Source of the DNA: Rhodocollybia butyracea
Lineage: Eukaryota > Basidiomycota > Agaricomycetes > Agaricales > Omphalotaceae
DNA: 64,000 bases
Assembly (NCBI GenBank): GCA_015501585.1
Contig: JADNRY010000263.1
Span: forward strand, 22,430 to 86,429
Direction of reading: 5' to 3'
Shown: positions 55,776 through 64,000 of the stretch, one piece after another
How the letters are laid out: each line of letters begins with the position of its first letter
Numbering within the stretch: position 1 is the first letter of the stretch
Translations under genes and position numbers: made by a program
Notes under the pieces: generated by a model
What the model saw: the letters and a program-made list of their open reading frames with translations, nothing else
What the model was told of the DNA's origin: nothing
The model's database searches: none

Positions 55776-58691
55776 ATTTAAACGGTGCTCTGATGCAATA
55801 CAATGTACATACACATACGTCTTTCCATATCTCTTGTAGAACTAAACCCCATCGGTGACAAATGTCCTTCCTAGGCAGCCTCGAAAATTCGCTAAAGCAT
55901 TCGATGTCCCTCCTTCGCTTATTTCCTCCTTCAGGTCATAACGGAGTACAGACTTTTTATTGAATACCGACCCTTCAATTATATGTATAAACCGAACTGG
56001 GTGGTGAGTGTCAAGCGTCAAACTCCAAGTGAGAAGATCCGGAAGAGGATAGGAAGAAGTGTCTGGTTTGTTTATGTCGATCGACCGCTTATCTCTTCAA
56101 TACAGCCTTTCACTGCAAAACTCTATGAAGTAAAATTCGAGTAAACAGTCTGTCAATGAACACCATTCCGCTGTAAGATTCCTACTAGCCCCAATAATTT
56201 CCTGTGTTCAACCTTTTAGTCGAAGTGTTGACGACTATGGCTTCATCGTGTTTCTCATCCTCGAAGAATCAAGATGATCCCAGGGTTCTATTTACCATGA
56301 AAATAAGGTACAGCTTATAGCCTTCGAATTTCAACAGGGTCCAAGTCCGTGCCTGTAAGTATATAGCCACTAAGCCAATGGTGCAGTCCTTGCCATCTTC
56401 TTCCCTTTCCGATATACTCGCGGCCGATACACTCGCCATGATCTTGGAAAACCATTGCGCGTCTACGTTGCTATAGGGTACGAATCACTACAAATCTCTA
56501 TGTTCGTGGAACACAATCTTGGGGTCTACAGGGCCATTTCATGCAACTACTGGTGTGGCCCTTGCATCCCATGAAATGCATTCTCGCTGAGCGGGCATAA
56601 GCTTCTCCCCTAATATAGTTCACAAGCCTTGCTTGGTGTATCCCTACCTGCGTAAGCTTTCTTTGCATGCTGCTTTCGCGATAGATGCCTTGATATTGTT
56701 TTCATCAAAGGTTCACTGGTTATGGATTTTCGTTCGTCTAGACCAGCCCAACCACGACCTCAGGATTATATACGTACTAACTGAAAGCTTTCTTCAAGCT
56801 ATATAGCAATATTTCTCAGCACTTTGATAGCCTGTGTTTCAGGCCTTCATGCTTCAAGCTGCGACGGCCTCATCAAGCATCGGGCGTACTTATTTTCATC
56901 GCGGCCAACAAATTACCGAGCGCGTTGGCTTCACAAGCAAAGTGACTGCAAGGAACCAGTCACAACAATTGGATCGCTCCAGTAACGTCACCTGTGGGTT
57001 TCAGTAACTCACTTGCAAACGTCGCGCAATGTAACAGGCCTGATACGTGCCTCGCGTAGGAGCTTACGGTGCTAAAGACTTCGTGCGAGAACATGCGTAG
57101 GCCGCATCTCCGACCTGCAAATGAGAGGATGCTACTCGTCGTCTGTGCCGTCCTTGAGTTAGGAACCGTCGTTTCGCCTTTCCAGTCCGATCTCTGGCTG
57201 CAGAGCAACCTTTCAACTAGAATTGTAAGGAAAGCGCTCTAATATGCTATGTTCGTAGTAGCCTCGTACCCTTCTTTTCGTCGAACTTTTCCAATGACTC
57301 TGATTTCTAAGTAGAAGTGTGAAAAGGTGAAAAACGGAGATATACATAGATCTAGTCAGCCACATAGCAGCCAAGCTGGAAGCGATAAACGTTCTTGATA
57401 TATAAAATGCTTGCAAAAGTGATATTGAATTCATAGATGTCGGTGATAAACTGCACAAATTCGCAGCTTCGGATGTCAGAAGTAAGTTTTCTTGATTCTG
57501 AGGATATTTGTCGACAGTCCCAGCGGGGGTTATATGTACCAAAGCTTGTGACTGGATAAATGGTAAATGACAAGTAAGGGAACACGATATCGAAGGCGCC
57601 ATGCGTCCGGAAGATAACGAGAACAGCTAATAAATGGTGGTGGACGCGTCGATCAAGAGATTTTACTCTCTGCAATGACACCGTGTGTACGATAACCTCC
57701 GCCATGTTTTGGGGTGCCCCCTGGATTATAGTCAGTAATTGCCACATTAACGGAAAGGGAGACCATGTTAAGCACGTATCCGAGGAGGGAAAACGAATAA
57801 ACCAGATAAATTCTGCGTACCATTGTGCTGTTTCAGGGCTCCAAAGTATCATAGCTCTCGGATTGAGGTTCCGATGAGATTTTGATACCGATGAAACAAG
57901 AAACCCTTTTCAACATCTGGGAAAGAGACGGTGAAGTTAAATGGACATATGGTTTTGATTCTTGGTCCTGTCTGCGATCAGGATAATCGTATTTAAAATA
58001 AACGGACGCAGTTATTAGATAGTTCTCCTGGGTAGATTGAGGTTCGCTCAGTGGACCATGGTCCATGTTTTCTGGATAAGGAAAAGTTAGTTTGGATTAT
58101 AAGATTTCGCCGCTTATTAGATGAAATCTTTGAGGAGGCTGGCGAGAGATGATAGCCAAGTGCTCTTGGTTTAACCCCGCCGAAATGAAGCATAGAATCC
58201 GAAAATCTTTCTAGCGTTTGTAACTCTGGCCTGTTGATTTTGGCAGGCATCTTATGATGGAAGAGTGGAAGAGAGAGATTAAGTCCGGGTTTCGGACCGC
58301 ATTTCCGATTTTGGTTTCGAGGCGCTCATTCCGTTTTTCTTTCTGGCGCCATCGACCGCCAAAATATATTCCTGAAACAGATTTCTACGCCACACTGGAG
58401 CGATAGCTCTCCACCTCCACCCCATGGTATTTCTACGGGTGTGCGCTCCAATTTCCGCGTCGTGCAATGCACGAGGTTCAGGGAACCAAGTTTGTGTTTA
58501 ATGACTTTCATGATCTACTTCGCCGCGTAATGATCCATATAAGCCCGGAGACAACCCCTGTACAGCCCTCATTTGGATTCTTCGGCAAAACTTTAAAGAG
58601 ATTGGGGTAAGCTCGATTTCTCTGAACTGTTATTTAAGCAGTGTGGCCTGCTTCCTTTACGCTCGCACAGATTTTTATTCGGGCTTCCAAC
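55776..58691. other. Gene-poor 2.9 kb, no recognisable gene
   Basis: The longest frames are on the minus strand (57852-57352, 166 residues; 58250-57993, 85 residues). None shows a motif, and neighbouring frames do not join with consistent splice sites that I can support. Possibly a decayed gene. Confidence 0.4.
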
Positions 58692-60209
58692 ATGCATTTC
58701 AAGTCAAAGCCCAGAGATCACTGGCATGAATGTTTGGGCGTTCCCGACGATGCCACTCGAGACGAAATCAAGGCTGCCTACAAGAAACTAGTGAATGGCC
58801 CTTTGTATCTTGGTTTTATTCTCCTTCTGCTTACTGGCAGAATATGTTGTAGGCATTGCAATGGCACCCTGATCGACATAGCGAAGACAAGAATCTGGCG
58901 ACAGCGAAGTTTGTTGAGGTAAGTACACACATTAACTGTTTTTTGGAAGGTTAGAGCGTTTATTCTTTCCTGTAATCTTTTATGTCAGATCAACAACGCG
59001 TACCGTATTATTATGCGAGAGCGTCACTTTGAGCTTGCCAACGTGTCAGTCCACGACTTGGACCCATCCAGGCCTCACTGCAAACCAGAACTAGCACGGA
59101 ATACAAAATACCGAATACTCCTCGTACTCGAGATTCCTCTACGACACTGAGGACCTTATCTTCGTCTTCCCGTCAATCAAGCTTTGAGTCCGTCACTACT
59201 GCACCTTCTTTCTCTAGGTTCAGTATGCGAAATGCTTCTACAAGCTGCGATACCTTACCTTCTATGACTCATGGGAATTCGCCTTCTTATCCTCGCGCTC
59301 CTCCCCCTCAATCTATTCGAATGTGTTGGAATTAATCGCTTCAGAACTTCGACAGAAAGGCATCCATTTCGCAAGTCGACTGACTGATAGCCTATAAGAA
59401 TCCAAGCTGCCAAATCGCGCAGATCGACTGATGATTCCAATTGTACGTCTGTTATCGTAAACTGGTGCTTTATCAGCCACTGACTCTTTACAACCACAGC
59501 AGCGCAATATTCAATGAAACGAACGTTATCGTTCAAAGATCCGCATTCCAGCTGGCTCTGTTTCACCTGCTTATCGTCCACTTTCGCCTCGGTTGGTGTA
59601 GGCACGTCCAGAGAGTGGAAATATTCGTTAACCTTGACCCTCGAGGAATTGTTCCAAGGTCGATCAATGTCCCATCGGATTACTCCGCCGACTGCTGTCC
59701 GGGCAAAAGTAAATGTGGTCTCGATGTCGAGTCTCCTGGTTGTCTCCCAGGGACAGAAGTTTATTTGAGGGGCTGGCCACGAGCGTACCCAGGGTCATTC
59801 CGGACATCATATTCGTTGTTGAGCAGGCTTCACGATCGCTGTTGCTGCCGAGAGAACGACTCTTATGGATGTTAAGGTTCCTGGTCGGAAAACTGAAGAA
59901 CCAGATGGAAGGCTTTGTTTCCCTGGAATTGACGGGGAGCTTTTGGCCGTAAGAGTTCTCGACACACCCGGGCGCGTGGAGCTATTATAGGATCTCAAGT
60001 TGTTTGTGGCGCTGGTATGCCGATATGGTTTAACAATAAAGTCGTTGGCAGAGGTAACCTTGTAGTACAGTAAGTGAACTTCGAGTGCGACACGTTATGC
60101 GGCTAATCCTTGTCAAGTTGGGAAATACAGATGCCCCACGTTTCTCGCTGGGACAATTTTAGATCTACTTTTGGATTTGGTAGGAGATGATATACTAGAG
60201 AAGCCCTAA
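58692..60209 (+). pseudogene. DnaJ (Hsp40 class B-like) gene, decayed
   Basis: The J domain is intact across three exons: MHFKSKPRDHWHECLGVPDD, RDEIKAAYKKL|ALQWHPDRHSEDK (HPD motif) and FVE|INNAYRIIM. A Ser/Thr-rich linker follows in a shifted frame (SSTTLRTLSSSSRQSSFESV). The substrate-binding half appears in alternating frames: REWKYSLTLTLEELFQG, CLPGTEVY, DIIFVVE, VVGRGNLVVQ and a CPTFLAGTILDLL end at 60209. At least four frame changes mean no full protein. A shortened J-domain-only product from the first three exons is possible. Confidence 0.65.
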
Positions 60210-61689
60210 TTGTATTGTATACTATGCCATAGCCTATGTTCTTCAAAATTTTGCGTATACAATCGCTGTTTATTACTATGATATATGTATTCATGTAGTT
60301 ACTCTTCTGTATTTTATGTCCTTCTTCCGTACTTCAACTTGAATCAATTTATTTCTTAGATCGAAGCTGAGGTTTACGCGGATTGAGTAGCATCGGTGTG
60401 GGAGTTGCCTTCGCAAAGATTTCAACTGTATTGTTCTCGATCTGTAAGTAATTAAGTGAAGTCGACCGACACAGATGTCGTACTCTCAGAAGATCAGTAG
60501 AAGAGTATCTCAGTCCTTCCGTAGGTAATTGCGTACTAAGCGGGTCTCCAACAAGAGTAATATTATTTACCACCCCGTACCAGGCGAACAGTTTGATCAT
60601 GACGTTTATTACTTATGCGTACACATTCTGATTCAACTCTTTCAAGAACAGCGCCCTAGCCAATGCCGAGAGGCACACACCTCGACTGCAGCTCCCGATT
60701 CATCGTTTCCCAGAGTCTAGTAAGCTCCACTCCTTCTGCATCTTAAACGACGGAAGATGATCTTTTCATATGTGCAGGCGCGTCGATCTCGATCTCGAAG
60801 AAGTATTGCAGTTGCGCCAAGTGTCCGACCTTCCAGGAGCATCCTTGCCCAAGATATCCCGCGTCAATCGAGCCTCGAAGGAGGTGTACACCCTCCGAGT
60901 ACTCGCTACGCGTCTCCAGACGACCAGTTGTTAGATGCCATCGTTGAGTTACAGGAGGACCGTACATGTCTATGGATGGAGAATTGGAACGAGAATGTCC
61001 AGGGGAGCATTCAAAAGGCGAGTTGCTTCTCTGGTCATCTTCGTTATGGGGGGGATCTGGGTACTACTCCTGCTCCGTGATGTTTTAGCCGAAGAGTTTT
61101 TTGCGCGGGTGAATAACTTGGCCAAGCTCGACTTGAGAGGACGAACGGTGAGCTGCTTCCATAATGAAACCTTGATATTTTTTGTGTACATTGCGCCTTG
61201 AGCGGGGCTGTGGGGGAATACTAGACTCAGGAAGAAGGGTATCTGTTCACCAGATACAAATGATTGCGGCGCAGGCAGAGAGAACTGGTAACAGAGATTG
61301 ATATTAGAACCAAGGAAGACATGTTGAGAAACGGAGAAGTGCATACAATGGCAGAATTCTTGAACGGCTCGAGGCCCCCTGCAGGGTGTTTGACATGCGA
61401 AGATAAAGAACACCAAGTGGTTTCAATAGAAAGCTGTCAATGTGTTCAGAGATAGAAAGACTCGGCCCAGAGGTAAAACGGAGATCGTGATCGAGAAGAG
61501 GCTTGGGCATAGTCGAAAGCGGAGGGTCCTGCAGTCAAGGGGTTAGTGAGAAATACTGAAAAATGGTAAGAAGCACGAACCATGGGACGCGTTTTCGGAA
61601 AGTATAGAATGGAATAATTTTACTATTCAAGAGATAGTCAGCTTTCTGTTCATGCATGCCGTATCAGAAACTCACGTTTCATTGGGTTC
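60210..61689. other. No recognisable gene
   Basis: A plus frame near 60935-61201 has one hydrophobic segment (ASLVIFVMGGIWVLLLL) and a short upstream Leu/Glu-rich reading, but no start, splice or family evidence. The rest is unassigned. Confidence 0.4.
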
Positions 61690-62308
61690 CAGTTTAAACG
61701 ACACGCGACTTCCTCGCCTAGTCATTGAAATCTTCAATGAATACGCAATCTCTCCTGATAGGTCATCGTAACAACGATAGAAAGAGGAGGAGTGAGTGCT
61801 GTGACGTCTTGAACGGTTATTTCCGACGGTATTGAGATAGCAAATGGATGTTCGTCTCCTACGAGTGGATGACGCGAGAGGGGAAGAGTTATACTCCGGG
61901 ATAGGAATAAAGAATTGCTTCGTGGTGCACCACCGTCTCCGAGGACAGAAACTAGTAGATTTCCTTCGAGCTGAAGATTATTTGAGATGGGTTCTGTGAG
62001 GAAAAGCAATGCTCACTGTGATACTAATGTCTTCTATGTGTTCAGTGTGACCATTTAATCTTTACTGAGCCTTCGATTCTGTCGTTCAAACCATACGCAG
62101 GGGAACGCGTTCTCCATACTCTCCTTCCTAGTCCAATGTTCATAGATTTCGTCCGGTAAACCCATGAAAAGCGACGGAATAGAGGCTCGGCATCGAGAGA
62201 TATTTCTGTGCTATTGGGTACAGATGAATAAGTTGGTGTGGATAGAGAAGTCGAGCCATAAGCGTCAGAGTCGAAAAACGCAGACGGGACTGTAAAGATA
62301 TCAGCCAT
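61690..62308 (-). pseudogene. Arrestin-like domain gene fragment, decayed
   Basis: From 62308: MADIFTVPSAFFDSDAYGS, then RSPAYGLNDRIEGSVKI, the first strands of an arrestin N-domain as seen in basidiomycete arrestin-like proteins. In another frame, NSLFLSRSITLPL and HPFAISIPSEI follow, typical later strands of the same fold. A third frame gives RRGSRVSFKLEPNET. Frame changes near 62050 and 61740 and the lack of a C-domain make it a pseudogene. Confidence 0.5.
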
Positions 62309-64000
62309 GCTCCAGAGGTTTGAAGCTTCGAGGTTAGGTTCTCACCTATTTATGGTCTTACCTGTTTATGACCTATTTATGTGTCTGAAATCAAAAATGA
62401 AAAGTGGATACTGAGTGGATAAAAGAAGTGCTGCCCTGCCGAAAGCCGAGCCCTCCTCGAGCCGAAACTGGCATCGGAGAGAATCGGAAAGGCTTCAAGT
62501 TGAGGCGTTCGCCGGCTTCAGCTAATTTACAAGTATACCTAAGCCACCAAGTAGCGGGTTTCAAGTCCCAAAGTATTACAGAATGAACCGGGATTTTTCT
62601 TGTCGGTGTGTAACAGTCTCAACTTAGCTCAACTTTCCCTCATCATCCCATCGATATCAACAGATACCACAGCCTACAGAAGCAGACTGTTTCAACGAGT
62701 TGACCATGCTGAACCACTCTGTTCAATCCTACAGCACTATATTCATTCCTAATCCTCGGACTAGCCGCAACAACTGCTACATATGCGACCGCCTTACAAA
62801 TATCAAATAATCTACGATGTGCTGGGCCTCAGTATAGCTTTTCTGCGGGGAAACAGTTCACATCGCAAAGAACTATATGACCTTTCTGAAGTCCCTTCTC
62901 AAGCATGCTAACTAAAGCTTTCTCGTCAAATTGCACTGCTCACCCTTGACATAAACCAATCTCGCTGGTGTGATTGAATGACCAGCATGTCGTAATCAAC
63001 GCAGCTAAACATCTACTGGCACGGAAGTGAAAGATATCAAGAGCCACACTTCCAAAACTTACCGGGAAAGCCAAATCGGAGAGGAAATGGACACCATTCT
63101 CAAGAAATCTGGCGGTTGATGCCATGAAAGAGCTTTCACTAGTAATAACGAGTCCGGCAAGTGACGGGTGCTTATGGGTTCTAGGCACGGATAAGCATAA
63201 AGACTGGTGCAAATTGTACGTTTGAATTCGTGTTTTTGGTGCTATAAACGGAGAAGCAATGACGTCGACTTTCCAGAGGGCCAGAGAGTTTCGAAAGCAA
63301 AAGCGTTTTGGTGGTCAACAGGTCGACCGGTCAAAGCTTGAAGGAAAGATGCGGAAGCCGGTGACGTGCCGAACGGATATACTTGAATGCGCTAGTCCGA
63401 CTTTGTCGTCGGGTAAGTAAAGCTTTGGCACCTTAATTTGGCATCCGAATTGTTCCAGTGGCGGTTTGTCATCCAATCCGCATCTGCCCTTTTCCAGGGC
63501 CGCTTGAGCTGAGCAATCGTGAATACACAGGAATACACTCGTTGATACGGCCGACAAAAAGAGGTCCAGCCAAGTCGGGCTCGGAAGAGGCAGGATCTTA
63601 GGCTCAGGCTTCTGGCCGAGTATAATCGTTGGTGAGCTTCCCGCTTGCTCTTGAACGTTTAAGAATGAAATCCCTCAGTGATGTCAATGGACTTTAGTCT
63701 TAGAGGGACCATGCTACGCATCCTCACATCCAAAAAGTCTGTAGCGGCTCAACTTTTAACAACATGAGGGCTCACTTAATACCACAGAAATGATTTAACC
63801 CCTTCGAGTGCTTCATTCCAGAGTCGTGCCCAGAGCACTTTTCGGTACTTTGACGCCACTGTTCCAGGTGAACACTCTGTTCCGATACCACTCATTCTAG
63901 AGCCGTGTCCGGAACCATGTTCACTTTCCAGTGCTCCGACATCACAGGCTGTATACATTCCCATTCACATAAACCCACATACAAAGGACACGTTTGAAAA
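62309..64000. other. Gene-poor end of window
   Basis: No family recognised on either strand. The minus frame 63212-62940 (90 residues) and a plus reading near 62723-62870 with a hydrophobic start are too short and unsupported to call. Confidence 0.4.

Noticed and set aside
57352..57852. 166-residue minus frame as a membrane protein
   Set aside because: Hydrophobic stretches are irregular, no family pattern, and adjoining frames do not join by clear splice sites.
1..64000. CRISPR array, bacterial operons or prophage
   Set aside because: No regularly spaced short repeats; genes are intron-rich and fungal.

Overview
The window is nuclear DNA of a basidiomycete fungus, most likely a mushroom-forming Agaricomycete. 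Supporting signs are very short introns (about 45-65 bases, GT..AG), a divergent FET3/FTR1 iron-uptake pair, a DBP5 helicase with a typical fungal sequence, tandem TKL-type kinases, basidiomycete retrotransposons, and no bacterial-style operons. I cannot name the species.

Layout. (1) 1-600 and 21.4-29.6 kb: a tandem array of a small secreted-protein gene (plus strand). Each copy is followed by a decayed, convergent fragment of the 3' end of a FET3-type ferroxidase gene (minus strand). One copy looks intact, one is intact only with an alternative splice acceptor, two are broken and one is cut by the window edge. A 901-base inverted-repeat transposon sits in one ferroxidase fragment. (2) 2-12.2 kb: a retroelement block. 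It holds a tyrosine-recombinase retrotransposon (Ngaro/DIRS type, minus strand) with split direct repeats, abutting a truncated Ty3-type LTR element (plus strand). (3) 13.5-19.4 kb: two tandem minus-strand kinase genes with a C-terminal R3H-like domain; the second is intact and the first is frameshifted just after its DFG motif. (4) 29.9-30.8 kb: an acidic, lysine-rich protein gene. (5) 31.0-45.5 kb: a segmental duplication of roughly 6 kb with a partial third copy. Each full unit carries an MLKL-N-terminal-like gene, a kinase C-lobe remnant, a Gly/Pro/Tyr-rich zinc-knuckle gene built from duplicated exons, and an APH-like phosphotransferase gene. Most second copies are broken; the third-unit phosphotransferase is intact. 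(6) 45.7-55.8 kb: the conserved core. It contains a flavin monooxygenase, a type II NADH dehydrogenase, FET3 ferroxidase, FTR1 iron permease and the DBP5 mRNA-export helicase. (7) 55.8-64 kb: gene-poor, with decayed DnaJ and arrestin-like genes.

Functional links. FET3 and FTR1 form the reductive high-affinity iron-uptake complex and share a 395-base promoter holding three copies of a 30-base motif. The ferroxidase fragments in the secreted-protein array show that another FET3 copy once lay beside that gene family. The kinase, MLKL-like and phosphotransferase families look like rapidly duplicating and dying accessory genes. I infer a signalling or cell-death role for some of them from family resemblance only.
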